The notes: generated by a model not told the origin, from the letters alone. A DNA stretch of 64,000 nt from Agapetus fuscipes (GCA_951799405.1 OX637337.1:18846347-18910346); one strand, 5' to 3'; counted from the first letter of the stretch, positions 1-10,776 are shown. A program made the numbers and translations.

Positions 1-118
1 GACGACCAAGCTCGTACACCTCTGCGGCACTTCAACAAGTGTCATAGACCCCTAGAGCCTCCAGAATCTAGGGAGTCTCCCGCACAGGATTTCTTAAAAA
101 AAAAGGTAAAAAAAACCT
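1..118 (+). repeat. 3' end of composite SINE, tail type I, cut by window start
   Basis: Begins with GACGACCAAGCTCGTACACC, then the tail motifs GACCCCTAGAG and GGGAGTCTCCCGCACAGG, and ends in an A-rich run. The same order occurs at 33954-34055 and, reversed, at 15385-15500. Only the end of the body and the tail are inside the window; the 5S and tRNA-like parts would lie upstream. Confidence 0.85.
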
Positions 119-1084
119 TACCATATAATAAAAGAGCAGTAGGTAATAAAAACATTGTCATTAATATTTCCAATAAAAATTACAATTTTTCAAAGGCAAA
201 TACTTTGTTTTTCCAAGAATAAAATTAAGGATATTAAGCATTGATGTTTTTCTTAAAAAAGTTTTACAATTTCAAATGGAGATATTATAAACGAGTAAAA
301 TACATTTTCAAAGCAATATTCAAAATTAAAGAAAAAAACAATTTCATGATAAACTGTTCGTGAATAATAATTGCTCAGTTTCTTTTCGGAGAATGTTATT
401 TTTTTTGCATTTCTTTCATATTTGATCAAAGAAAAAAGTTAATTTATTACCTTACTTTGTATGAAAAATTGATAAAAAAAAATTGTTAGAAATTTAAACT
501 TACACATCATAAGGATTGTACATAAAAAAGTAAACGTATTAATAATAAATGATAAACAAGACGGCAAAGCCATGTTTCTTTTGTTTCAGGAAAAGGCGAT
601 TAAAGTTGCAAGTTCACTTTCATCAATAATGTATTTGCTGCATTGGTGGTCAGTCTCACACCAAAAATTAAGTCATCAAACAGAAATTTTTTTTTGAAAG
701 AGAATAATGGGAGCTAATTCTGCTACCCTCAGCGGAAAGAACGCGTAGTCACAACAACAGAATTGGCCAAAATGAAAATATCGAAAAATGACTTAATGCT
801 GTAGGCTGAAAATAATTACACTTTTGTAAAAGTTGGGAGCGATTTCAGATTTAGTGTTTTAATTATAAATCCTCACTTATCAATTAAATTACTTTTGCTG
901 GAGTTTTCCCCTCTCTCAAATAATTTCATTTCTCAAACGCACGATTTCACTAGGGCGAGCATTTCTTTAAAATTTTGTTATGAAAAAGCGTACATACAGT
1001 TCTAGTATTTTATTATGTTTTTTTGTGGGAAAAAAATGTTAAAAAAAAAATATTACTCGTCTTAAGTTCATCGGCTTTTATTTT
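119..1084. other. AT-rich stretch, nothing recognised
   Basis: No reading frame of interest, no repeat of the families seen elsewhere and no convincing splice-bounded exon. Short A and T runs throughout. Confidence 0.5.
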
Positions 1085-1335
1085 GTAGTTCATCCAACCA
1101 CTTAAGTACCACCCATTTATGTTTTATGAACTGGTTCATTTTTCCGAAGTCTCCCTGTTTCAGGGAAGGTCGGCAAAAATTGAAGGTTTTATGTTTATTT
1201 TATATTTGTGTTTTTAATTTGTTTGTACATATGCGGCATGGGTAAACGGGAACTTACACGTGGCTGCTTGGGGGCATTTATTTACCATAAATTGCTAAAA
1301 TATCCTTGCAACTTAGATTATCAATTGATGCAAAT
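1085..1335 (+). repeat. Repeat A copy, diverged
   Basis: Shares the internal block CTGTTTCAGGGAAGGTCGGC and the end block ATCCTTGCAACTTAGATTAT with the other Repeat A copies. The first half is poorly conserved. Repeat A is a short retroposon of about 235 bp with no recognisable tRNA, 5S or 7SL head. Confidence 0.75.
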
Positions 1336-1689
1336 GAAATTTGCTTACGTAATTTATATTTAAAGAATATCTCTAAAAATACTTAAAACACAAATATTAA
1401 AATTACAACTATTTGGAAATTATACAAAACTTTTATCTCATTATTTTTTTGATATATTTTTACAGTACTTTGTTGGAATCTGATACTTCAAGATGATTGT
1501 CATAGTGTCATAAATATTAAATGTCAGATTCAAACAATTTCAAGACGCAAGAAAAAGGAAAATTATTTAAGAGTCTTAAAATTACAGCTTCAAGCGGTTC
1601 GGTTAACTCCTTAGTGTTCGGGCGTTTTTAAAACATAAATGGTTGATAGCTTAGTTTGAATAGTTTTTGCGTTCAATGTTAGGGCTAAG

Positions 1690-1712
1690 GTCCCTATCAA
1701 GGGCGTCATACA

Positions 1713-1747
<35 letters not shown>

Positions 1748-2165
1748 ATGATGATTTCCTTATAAGCGCCGTTTCGTAACTCAATGTCACTCCAAGGGCG
1801 CTTAGTTTTTTATTGGGCGAAGAAAAATGTCTTCATCCTCCTCTTTAGGTCCTCAATCGTCTTAGACCTCCGGATTTCTGGTGGTAGTTGATTCCAGGTC
1901 GCAGGGCCGGCCACTGCAAAAAGCACGGTCTCCGAAAACAGTGGCAATTTTTCTTCTAGGTTCATTTAGCAGGGTTTCCGCTCCGTTCTCTGCTGATCTT
2001 AGTGTTTGCTCCCTTGAGCCCAGGACTTTTGAGACAATCAGCTCTTGGATGTAGAAAGGAGCTGCATCATGGAGAGCTTTGTATGTGATAAGTCCAAGTT
2101 TAAATTTGACGCGTTGAGGAAACCTCAGCCAGTGGAGTCGCTCTAAAAGCGGAGTTATGTGACAG
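1690..2165 (-). pseudogene. LINE-3-like reverse transcriptase, C-terminal fragment with 3' UTR
   Basis: Read on the minus strand, the first part encodes the usual C-terminus of CR1/L2-type RT proteins, with the motifs ITPLLERLHWL, KLGLITYKALHD and FGDRAF. A frameshift near 1880 moves the last about 30 residues (ending KRRMKTFFFAQ, stop) into another frame. The 3' UTR contains GTTACGAAACGGCGCTTATA and ends in a (ATC)n microsatellite at 1711-1745, the usual simple-repeat tail of this LINE group. It is 5'-truncated and dead. The same 3' UTR signature is found at 29710-29775 and 32030-32090. Confidence 0.85.
1709..1746 (+). repeat. (GAT)n microsatellite
   Basis: About 12 GAT units at the 3' end of the minus-strand LINE fragment. 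It is probably the LINE tail rather than an independent microsatellite. Confidence 0.9.
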
Positions 2166-2413
2166 TGTTTTTTTTTCATTTTGTCTCAGAAAGATCAACC
2201 GTAGCCACAGCTGCATGCCACAAACCTTCTCTTCCAGTCCCATACATCTACAGGACGCCTACTACAACTACTAAAGTACTAAAACCTTTAATAAGTCAAA
2301 AATTTATTCTGCCCTCTGCAGTTGACGCATTCATTATGAATAACTTATTGAACAATTTGAATGTCAACCAGTGAAATATTTACAAAAAATAGCTCTCTAT
2401 GATGTGTATAGAA

Positions 2414-3091
2414 CGTCCACCCAGTGCTTGTGTGGTTCATATATATATATATATATGAGGATAATTTATTTTTATTTAATTAATACATGACAAAAGAGCG
2501 CCGTTTTTGTGTGAGTCACACCTCAAGGGCCCTCCTAATCATGAATGAGATATTTTAAAAAGGTGATGTTTGAGTGCTTTCTTAAAAATGCCAACAGATT
2601 CCGAAACCCTCACTCCGGGTGGCAGTCTGTTCCACTCCATTGGTCCCGCAAACCGGAAAGCGTGATCCCCAAAATTAGTGCATATTTGACGGCGAGGCTG
2701 CATCAACCTGACAGCTCGACACCCCGCTGACCTAAGTGTCCGCCCCCTCACACTCAACTCAACGGGGGAAAACATGTCTGCCAGATATGATGGAGCCAAA
2801 CCATTTAGAGCTTTAAATACCATCAAACACACACGGTAGACCACCCTCTCAGGAATCTAACATTTGATTCAAAGATAACCTCTCAATGCAATGGTCTTAA
2901 GAATCATATTCTTCATATACAATCTGAACTAAAAAAATAACTTAAAACACGATAGTATGAGAGCTGTTGTTTAAAATATTTTTAAATCAAATTCCAGTTT
3001 TCATAAGACACTTTGGTCCAGTACACATACAAACATTGCTCTTGTGAAATTACCTTTGACGGACATAAAACGAACATGTACTAAAGGCACG
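2414..3091 (+). mobile_element. MITE of the 4-bp-TSD family, split by a LINE fragment
   Basis: The left end (CCACCCAGTGCTTGTGTGG) and right part (TGATTCAAAGAT onward, with TTGGTCCAGTACACATACAA) align with the intact 255-bp copy at 13406-13660. The interruption at about 2440-2872 holds an (AT)n run and a LINE-2 fragment. No clean 4-bp target duplication is visible here, unlike the other four copies, so the outer edges are approximate. Confidence 0.65.
2458..2855 (-). pseudogene. LINE-2 reverse transcriptase, C-terminal fragment with 3' UTR
   Basis: The minus strand from 2844 to 2539 is an open 101-residue frame with the typical C-terminal motifs of CR1/L2-group RT proteins: FKALNGLAPSYLADM, RGRTLRSAG, FGDHAFRFAGPMEWNRLPP. 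The frame ends LFKISHS, stop. The 3' UTR (2485-2540) reads, on the minus strand, GGGCCCTTGAGGTGTGACTC then ACACAAAAACGGCGCTC. This is the segment matched by tail II of the composite SINEs. It is 5'-truncated and inserted into a MITE. Confidence 0.85.
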
Positions 3092-3104
3092 TTGACAAGT
3101 TAGT

Positions 3105-3200
3105 TATGGATAACTCACGGAACAATTTCAATGGCAAGCAGTCAAATATTATGTTAACAAAATAACACTCTATGATATGTGTAGAAGTGTTTGAACGTCG
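3105..3200 (+). repeat. Diverged direct repeat of 2337-2414
   Basis: The words GGATAACT, GAACAATTT, GTCAAATATT and CTCTATGAT appear in the same order as at 2337-2414. The two copies lie on either side of the nested MITE/LINE block. They could be a local duplication or the edges of an older repeat. Confidence 0.5.
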
Positions 3201-3514
3201 CAGGGTAAATTCAAGTTATCGAGCAAAATATTAAAATTATGCTCGAACTAAATATCCACAACCCATTGATTTTAGACTAATGACAGTCGAGAGCTTTTAT
3301 TCCCCTCTCCCAGATAACGGAGCCCCGCTCCCATTCCGCTCCACTAATACAAATTCAATGGATTCGGTGATTCCACACTTTGCTTTCCATTCTTCCCAAT
3401 GATTCTCCACTTTGCTTTGCTCTATCCCAGTGGGTCTCAACATTTATTCAATCCATTGTGATGTTTTTTTTTTATCAAAAGGGACTGCTTGTTTTAAGAA
3501 TATTAATATGTTTT
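3201..3514. other. No feature recognised
   Basis: Single-copy looking AT-rich sequence with a short T run; no supported gene. Confidence 0.4.
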
Positions 3515-4035
3515 ATTCCTTGATTAAAAGATCGATATGAGGCTGACCACCCATACTGTAAAAATGGTTCGTTTTGCCAATTTTACTCCTTTTTCATGGG
3601 AGGTCGACAAGAGTTGCAGGAATTATGTTCATTTGAGATTAGGTTTTTATATTGTAAGTGCACATGCTGCAGGTCTAAGCGCGAACTTATACTGCCCTGC
3701 TTACCAAAAAGGCAGTATCTGCAAAATGTTTGTTCTGAGATAATCGACTTCAAACCTAGGAATTGTATGATTTTAAGTACACTTACTGCTAGTCTGTGTG
3801 CTTATATCTCAGTAACCATAGGAGATCCTGCTTTTTTATTTTATTTTTATTTTTATTTTTAATTCAGCGTCGTTTAAAATATGGAAATACATATATAACT
3901 CAATATCGAAAAAAAATCAGTTACTGCCTTCTTTCTTAGCAGGGCAGTATATGTGTCTGCTTGTGGGAATGCATTTAATATGAATCTCAAATATAATATA
4001 TCTTTGCAATTGAGATTACAGATTACAGACATATA
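3515..4035 (+). repeat. Repeat A copy interrupted by a MITE
   Basis: Starts TTCCTTGATT, passes TATGAGGCTGACCACCCATAC and TTATGTTCATTTGAGATT, is interrupted at 3692-3947, and resumes ATGTGTCTGCTTGTGGGAAT to the GAGATTACAGATTACAGA tail. Other copies, for example 44355-44615, act as the uninterrupted reference. Confidence 0.85.
3692..3947. mobile_element. 256-bp MITE with TA target duplication
   Basis: Terminal inverted repeats of about 30 bp begin CTGCCCTGCT at both ends and share a second block AAGGCAGTA. The element is flanked by TA on both sides (3690-3691 and 3948-3949) and sits in a Repeat A copy, so the empty site is known from paralogues. TA duplications and short length fit a Tc1/mariner-type non-autonomous element. 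No transposase is inside. Confidence 0.8.
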
Positions 4036-4149
4036 GAAGACATCGATCGACATAAAATATATTCATCAAAGAGCATCAAAGCCGTTTGCTGAGTTAAAAA
4101 ATTGTGCGTCATTTTTCGTTGTTTACCGATTATTGTTATAAAACACATG

Positions 4150-4235
4150 TTTTTAGGAACCCTGTGCGGGTGACTCCCTAAATTCGAGAGACTCTAGGGG
4201 TCTATGACACTTGTTGTAGTGCCATAGAGGCGTTG
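4150..4235 (-). repeat. Composite SINE tail I fragment
   Basis: On the minus strand it carries GACCCCTAGAG and the CCGCACAGG-like block (here CCCGCACAGGG). Only the LINE-1-like 3' tail is present, with no body or head. Confidence 0.75.
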
Positions 4236-4930
4236 ATGATGTAGCAGCTGTTGACAAATGGAAACGTGTGCCATATATGCCTTTCATATTATTAATATGC
4301 GAAGCAATGTTTATTGTATAAAGGCTTGAACCAGCTACACTAGTTGTCTTATTAGTTGAGATTTGTTTTCTAAGACTTACCTATTTTATTTTTCGAAGCC
4401 AAAACCATTTTCTTTTCCTTTTGTAACTCATTTATATATTTATTTTAATCAACAATAAAGCAGAAAACACTTAATAGCAAAATTTATTTATGCAAAAGGC
4501 AATAAAAGTCTTAGTGGGAGTCGTAGAATTGCATCAATTTTTTTTTTAAACCAAACGTTCTTAAGATATTCAATGTATACAAAACGCATCCTTGCAGATT
4601 AAAACATTTATAAATTGGTAAATTATTCATTACGCATTGATTTTAAAATTTCTACTGGATAAGAAGTTATCCGTAGACCATGGGTTCACGACCACTGATC
4701 TCTTCCGATGAATCCACTCTTCGAACTACTCGCTCGCAAACATTTTTCACAGAAATTTGAACTGGAAATGTCATCGAGTTGCAATATATTAGCTGTGAAG
4801 ATTTTGCTTTCATAGAACTACGATTTATCACAATAGACTATTTTTCATTTATACTTCCTGAAAGCGTCTCTACATGCTTTGTACTTTTGTTCCTTGTTAT
4901 AATCTATAATTTTTTTATATTTAAATGTTT
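4236..4930. other. AT-rich stretch, nothing recognised
   Basis: No repeat of the window's families and no supported open frame. Confidence 0.4.
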
Positions 4931-5150
4931 TTAGGCTTTCACGGCCGGATCTAGATACTTGATTTTCTAGTTCCGGGTTTTGACCGTGGTCCATGTTTTT
5001 TGCTTGTCTTCTTCTTTTTTCTTTTTATTCTTTCTTGAAGACTTTCTTGAAGACTTTCAGCTTACGTTTCGTCTCCTCTGTGGGCGACTCCTTCGGAGTT
5101 AGTACTACTTCAGTAGTGAGCAATCTTTTTTTGCAGCTAACACGACGTCT
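4931..5150 (-). mobile_element. Penelope-like terminal remnant
   Basis: Contains TTAGGCTTTCACGGCCGG and the complementary-looking GACCGTGGTCC, a pairing I associate with Penelope-like element ends. At 5066-5098, on the minus strand, there is a decayed hammerhead-like core (CGAAGGA … GACGAAAC). Assignment rests on the overall pattern and on similar blocks elsewhere in the window. Confidence 0.45.
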
Positions 5151-5689
5151 TAGTCCCGGTATTTGAAGTATAGTAAAGTTAACTAAAATTCAATTTTGAT
5201 GTCGTCGCTTCACTGACAGCAGCTGTTCTTTTTTAATGTAAGGATACATCAAAATTGTTGCAACTGAACATTTTTTGTGTCGTTTTCTAGCTTAATGAAG
5301 GTTAGGCATATGATTTTTATGAATAGTTGTTTGTTTTAAAGCTTTTGAATGGCATTTTAATTATTTCCAAGTTTTGGGGGCGGGGCTTCATACTTCGGTA
5401 ATTTTCGGTTTTAGTTAACTCGAACTATGAGTATTTTAAATAAAAGTTCAAGTAATAGTTAACTAAAATATTACTGCACTTCAATATACCGGGCCTTAAT
5501 CTCCGCCATATATTTTGATACGAACTGTCGATTACGGTGCGTAGTATTTGTGCCCTTTTTATATTTCCAAGATCCTCTCGAATTGTTTAAACCGTAAATG
5601 TTATTTGCCTTGGCATATAGAACTAAGTGCTTATATCTATAGCCTAATACCACCTTTAACCTAATTTGCAAAGCTATATTAACTTTTAA

Positions 5690-5885
5690 GATGCATATAA
5701 AATGCATGCTAACAAGTAAGCCCGTGTAAATTTGCGCTTACAAGAATGCTGCATGTGTGCTTACAAATTCTAATCCGGATCTAATATGAAAACTAACTTT
5801 TTTTTTAAATACACCTTTCAACTTTTTCTAACCTTCCCTGATAGTGAACCATTTTTTATAGTATATGTGTTCAGCCTCATATTTT
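5690..5885 (-). repeat. Repeat A copy, old
   Basis: On the minus strand it keeps GAGGCTGAACAC, AATGGTTCACTATCAGGGAA, and GTAAGCGCAAATTTACACGG in the standard order, with many substitutions. Confidence 0.65.
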
Positions 5886-6059
5886 ATACTTGATTTATAA
5901 ATTGAACATTAGATAGTGTTTGTATTATATAATTTTTTTAGGATTTTTTTTACATAAAAAAATGTATCTAGATCACCATAAATTGTATAATATAAATGCA
6001 CTTACATTAAATTTACTCAGCAAATTAAACCCTGAAATCTTGTAAGCACTTGGGGGTGA

Positions 6060-6262
6060 ATTTCTAATCTGTCGACTCCTCTCCAAATCAGTGCCTGAAG
6101 TATACAAAATTACGTAAGCTCTCCTCGATTGCGTACATTGAAAATATGTATGAAAACTACATCACTCTCCAAGAGTGCTGTCATCTCTTCCATACATTTT
6201 CAGTTAACTCAGTCGAGGGGAGATTTACGCACTCTTTATACTCGATTCAGAGTTCCATCCAA
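6060..6262. mobile_element. Imperfect inverted-repeat element (MITE-like)
   Basis: CCTCGATTGCGTACATTG near the left side faces ACTCAGTCGAGGGGAGATTT near the right, with AGTATACAA/TTTATACTCGA toward the outside. The sequence at 38550-38720 has the same arrangement of TCGA and GCGTA blocks, which suggests a family. Target duplications are not clear. Confidence 0.4.
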
Positions 6263-6718
6263 ATAATTTCAGGCATATGAAAGCATTCGCGTGAAGGTTC
6301 TATACATACCCATTTACTTATACTATATCTATACACACATATACCTGCTAAATACCCTCAGGTATTTAACAAGAGCGTGTTAGTATGTACTATGTAGGCA
6401 GTAAACATGCGTACTTGTACATTTATGTTAATTGAATGTGGAAAGTTGCTGATTTGGCTGGCTGTAATTTTCAGTACCTGCGACACAACATTTTAGCTGA
6501 TCTTAGTTGGTTTCTTAGCTAAGAGGCTATCGCATATCAGGCAACTATAAACTTCGCAAGCAAATCTAAACAAAACTTTTTTTTTCATTTGAAACATTTT
6601 CACTCTAATTGTAAAAATTAAAGACCACACACGTTTTCCTACCTCAGATCATTATCAGGTATTCCTTACGATGGTCAATCATATGGTATCTAAAAGTATA
6701 CAAAAAGCTTTAATCTAA

Positions 6719-8848
6719 ATTATAGGCTATATCTGTGTATATGCACGTTCCAGCTTAGACTGCACACGACTGCATAACATTGAGGATTCCCGTTTTAATA
6801 CATTGTGGGTGCGTGTGTATATCTCTTCTGTTATCAGATTTTATGCATGCGTATACCGCTCCCCTAACTCGAGTACATCAGACACATCTTCGTTTGAGTA
6901 CTTAGAACAATCTGTGGCTACTCTTTGGCTTCGTCACCCATCCGCGGAGATCGTGATCCTCGGGGACTTCAATGTCCACAATGTTTCATGGTTGAAATTT
7001 TCTGGATCCACGGACTCCGCCGGAACTTTGGCTGAACACTTTGCAAACTTCCACAGCTTCTCCCAGCTTGTTTCTGATCCAACAAGAATCCCCGATGTTC
7101 AAGGGCATCGTTCCAATCTCCTTGACTTATTTCTTACAAATAAACCACATGGGTATAAGGTAAGGGTCACGGCTGCTCTCGGATCATCTGATCATTGCCT
7201 GGTGACAACGTCCACTTCTGTCACTTCACCCCGCCCACTGCTCGAGAAGACCAGTAGGAAAATGTGGCATTATAAGTCGGCCAACTGGGACGGCTTAAAG
7301 AAATACTTTAAAGATCTTCCTTGGAACAAAATTTGCAATGAGCATAATGACCCCTCTTCATGTTCTAACGAACTCGTTAAGTTAGTCCAATGTGGAATGG
7401 AAAACTTCATTCCATCCACAAACAAACCCTTGCGGTCAAAAACCAATCCTTGGTTTAATCAAGAATGCTCGGTTGCGGTCAAACGCAAAAATTCTGCGTA
7501 TCAAACTTTGACCAAATCAAACACCACTGCAAATAAAAAATCCTTCAACAAAAAGTCCAAAGAGTGTAAAGCCACCATTAATAGAGCTAAACTTGATCAC
7601 GACTTCAGAATAAGCCAAAAACTTTCCGCCTGTCCCAGCGGAAATCGATCTTTCTGGTCTTTGTCTGCTCTGATTAGTCGTAACTTTTGCGCTTCGTCCT
7701 TTCCTCCTCTAACTAAGCCTGATGGCACATTAGCCCACTCCGGTCCGGACAAAGCTAATCTTCTGTGTACTTTGTTTGCCAATAATTCCACACTTCACGA
7801 TAATGGCAAATCACCTATATCAATTCCCCATAGCGGCTCCTTTATGGAGATGCCCAAAATAACACACACAGATGTGCTCACTGCTCTAAAAGGGTTAGAT
7901 ACACGCAAATCCAGCGGCCCTGATGGTATTCCAGCCTTAGTATTAAGAAACTGCGCAAATGAACTAGCTCCACCCCTTTATAAACTGTACAAATTGTCCC
8001 TTGGATGCGGTACCGTGCCTTCTAACTGGAAGGTTGCAACCGTTCATCCCATCCCCAAGAAGGGAATTCGCTCTGACCCTGCCAATTATCGTCCAATCGC
8101 AATCACTTCCTTACTTTCAAAAGTCATGGAAAGGATCATAAACGATAAGCTTATGGAATATCTAGAAACCCATAAACTGCTTAGCGACCACCAATACGGT
8201 TTCCGCCGTAACCGCTCCAGTGGTGACCTTCTCACTTATGTCACACACGTCTGGGGTCGACGCCTCGATCTTATGGGCGAAACACAAGCTGTTGCTCTTG
8301 ATATTTCCAAAGCTTTTGATAGAGTTTGGCACTCCAGCCTCCTTAACAAATTGTCATCATTTGGACTTCCCCTTCTCCTCATATAATGGATTTACAGCTT
8401 TCTAAAAGACAGATCTATCCAAACAGTCATCGATGGTAGTAAATCAGCCCTGCTACCAATCAATTCCGGTGTCCCCCAAGGATCCGTCTTGTCTCCGACA
8501 CTTTTTCTTATGCACATCAATGATTTACTATCCTGTGCTCCTATCCACTGCTATGCCGATGACAGTACAATACATGACGGTTTCTCTTTTACAAAGCCCC
8601 TAAATAGTTCAGCGATATCTATTGCTCGTGAATCATTAGCTTCAAAGATCAATACAGATCTCAGGGCTGTCAGCCGTTGGGGCACTGACAACCTTGTAGA
8701 GTTCAACGTCAAAAAGACTCAAGCATGTCTGATATCCTTAAAGAGGATTCCAAACAACTATCTCCCAACTTTCGACAATGTCTCCCTCTCTAACCATGAA
8801 CACTTAAATCTTCTTGGTGAACACTTAAATCTCTGTCATCAGAGTTAA
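6719..8848 (+). pseudogene. Endonuclease-reverse transcriptase of LINE-1, first part, one internal stop
   Basis: The conceptual product starts inside the AP-type endonuclease, with GYICVYARSSL, then VILGDFNVHN (catalytic Asp/Asn region) and LGSSDHCLV (SDH box) ending that domain near 7200. A Lys-rich linker (WFNQECSVAVKRKNSAYQ) follows, then the RT: SSGPDGIPALVLRN, NYRPIAITSLLSKVME, QYGFRRNRS, ALDISKAFDRVWH, SGVPQGSVLSPTLFL and CYADDSTIH, with YADD at 8552-8563. A TAA at 8384-8386 interrupts the same frame between the ISKAFDRVW and GVPQGS blocks. The frame runs on to 8848 but loses register near 8825, beside a 21-nt tandem duplication (GAACACTTAAATCT repeated). The element copies RNA into a nicked target; this copy cannot make the full enzyme. 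Confidence 0.88.
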
Positions 8849-9663
8849 AATACCATGATGCTATTGAGTCTCGCACAACTTCCGCTTTCCGGCGACTCGG
8901 CATATTATACAGAGCCCGTAGGTTTTTTACTTCAGCCCAGTTATTGACTCTGTATAAATCCCAAATCCGCCCCATTACCGAGTATGGCAGCCATCTCTGG
9001 TGTGGTATGTCCAAGAAGTTGAGTGACCAACTTGATTCTGTGCAAAGGAGGGCAGTGAGGTTGATCAATGATCCTTCTCTGACATCCGATCTGCAGCCGC
9101 TCCAGCACAGAAGAAAAGTTGGAATGCTCAGTCTTTTTTATCGATATTACCACGGAGCTTGTTCTAATGAGCTCCATTCATTAATCCCTCCCCCTCGCAT
9201 TTCAGAAAGGGAAACTCGTAGTACGACTCTCATTCATCCCTTTGCAGTCGATCTCAAAACTATGAGAACTTGGCGTTTTCATGACTCATTCCTTTGCCAA
9301 ACTGCCCGTTTATGGAATGGTCTACCAGTATCTGTGTTCCCTTCCCAATTTAATCCGGTTTTATTCAAAACCAACATCAATCACCACTTCCTTGCAGCGC
9401 CTCACGACAGAACCAAGAACTCAAGCAACACCTCTGCGGCACCCTTCCAGGTTGACATAGACCCCCAAGACTCACAAGAATTGTTTCTGGGGTGGGTTGA
9501 GTATCGGGCTATTTTTCTATTTTTCTATTTTCTATTTTTTATTTTTCATTTTCACTTTCTATTTTTATTTTTTATTTTATTTTTGTTTTATTTTTTTTGT
9601 TCTTTTTTTTTTAATTGTTTGGAGGCAAGTGACAAATTTATGTGTGTATTAGATTTATTTTAA
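8837..9663 (+). pseudogene. LINE-1 RT, C-terminal part in another frame
   Basis: After the frameshift the protein continues as SELKYHDAIESRTTSAFRRL, then LTLYKSQIRPITEYGSHLW, SVQRRAVRLIND and TARLWNGLPVSVFP, a C-terminal pattern common in CR1/Jockey-group elements. The frame then drifts into the T-rich 3' UTR (a run of Phe/Leu codons) before its stop, so the natural stop was probably lost or lies near 9420. Confidence 0.8.
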
Positions 9664-9922
9664 AGAAATATTGTAATTGTGTGAATGCTGTGTATGTTTC
9701 TAGTGTTGTATAGCTGTGATTGCCTGCGTGATGTTTGTGTGAAGATGTATGCTTGTGTCTATTGATGTAGTGTGCATAGTTTGGATGATTGGTTATTTGT
9801 GTTACTGTTGCTTATTATTATTTTTTTTTATTGTTTATATGTACCAATTGTCTGTATTGCACCTCTTAATAAATAAATAAATAAATAAATAAAAGAATTG
9901 GGGAGCCTCCCGCACAGGATTC

Positions 9923-9967
<45 letters not shown>

Positions 9968-9972
<5 letters not shown>

Positions 9973-10195
9973 CATTTAAGGCTTGTACTCCATGCACGCC
10001 ACAGGTAGACAACTCGAAGTTCACGCTTACACTTTCTGCATGTGTAGTTACAAAGAAAAAGCTAAACCTCAAATGAACATAAGCCTTGCTATTTCTGTAG
10101 ACCTTCCCTGTAACCGCGGTGGCATTGGCAAAATTAAAACCAAGATTTTACAGCATGGGGGTCAGCCTCATACCAACGTATTGCTCAATAAAAAA
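9968..10195 (-). repeat. Repeat A copy, beginning at the LINE-1 poly-A end
   Basis: Minus strand: TTGGTATGAGGCTGACCCCC, the GCCAATGCCACC block, CCTCAAATGAACATAAG complement and a GTAAGCGTGAACT block. Its (TTAGA)-like end is missing and it abuts the poly-A of LINE-1. Confidence 0.75.
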
Positions 10196-10776
10196 ATAAA
10201 AAAAATGACGACTCAATATTAAATGTTAATACACAACAAATAAATTATTATAAGATTTAAAACCTGTATAAGGGTTGAAAAACACATCAAAGTCAATTGC
10301 GCTGTCGCTTATTTTTGACAGGTTTATTATCCAATTACCTATATTTCGCAATACAAACGTTTTATTTACATCGAATATTAAGGAAAATTAATTAACTATA
10401 ATATCTAAAAATAGTTCATATTATTTGACTTCTTAGAAGTAAAATCGTTTATCGTCATGTAATATAATTTAATATTTGTAGATCTCTAGCAACTTTTTAT
10501 GCTATTTTGGCAGCCTTAAAAATCTACAAATTAAACAATTTATCAATTATATGAATGAGTCAAAAAGTGCATTTTGGTACCTACTTATAAAATATTGAAA
10601 AAAAAATCTGCCTACATAATTTTAATTTTACACGTGAGGGTAGATATTTAGTTTACAATGAAGCTTTAATGAAAGAGATTTTTTTTAGTGCTAAAAAAAG
10701 AGTGTATGTACATTAAATTCGTGGTAATATAGTTTTCAAAATTTGAATCTAAACATCGTACATTTCCGTTGACACG
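10196..10776. other. AT-rich stretch, nothing recognised
   Basis: No supported feature. Confidence 0.4.

Larger units (their letters stand above)
6716..9968 (+). mobile_element. LINE-1: 5'-truncated CR1/Jockey-group non-LTR retrotransposon
   Basis: A 3.25-kb copy holding the end of the endonuclease, the full RT region, a C-terminal part, a T-rich 3' UTR, an (AAAT)n stretch at 9875-9895 and a poly-A run at 9927-9968. The frame is open upstream only to 6719 (stop at 6716-6718), where the endonuclease is already mid-domain, so the copy was truncated during insertion. Its 3' UTR holds ACCTCTGCGGCAC and GACATAGACCCCC (about 9432-9472) and ends GGAGCCTCCCGCACAGGATT. These are the blocks seen in SINE tail I. 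Confidence 0.85.

Noticed and set aside
9480..9663. Phe-rich membrane-like C-terminus of the LINE-1 protein
   Set aside because: The run of T-rich codons is the 3' UTR read through after loss of the normal stop.
9866..10072. Open frame on the minus strand
   Set aside because: It is mostly poly-Phe from the LINE-1 poly-A run.
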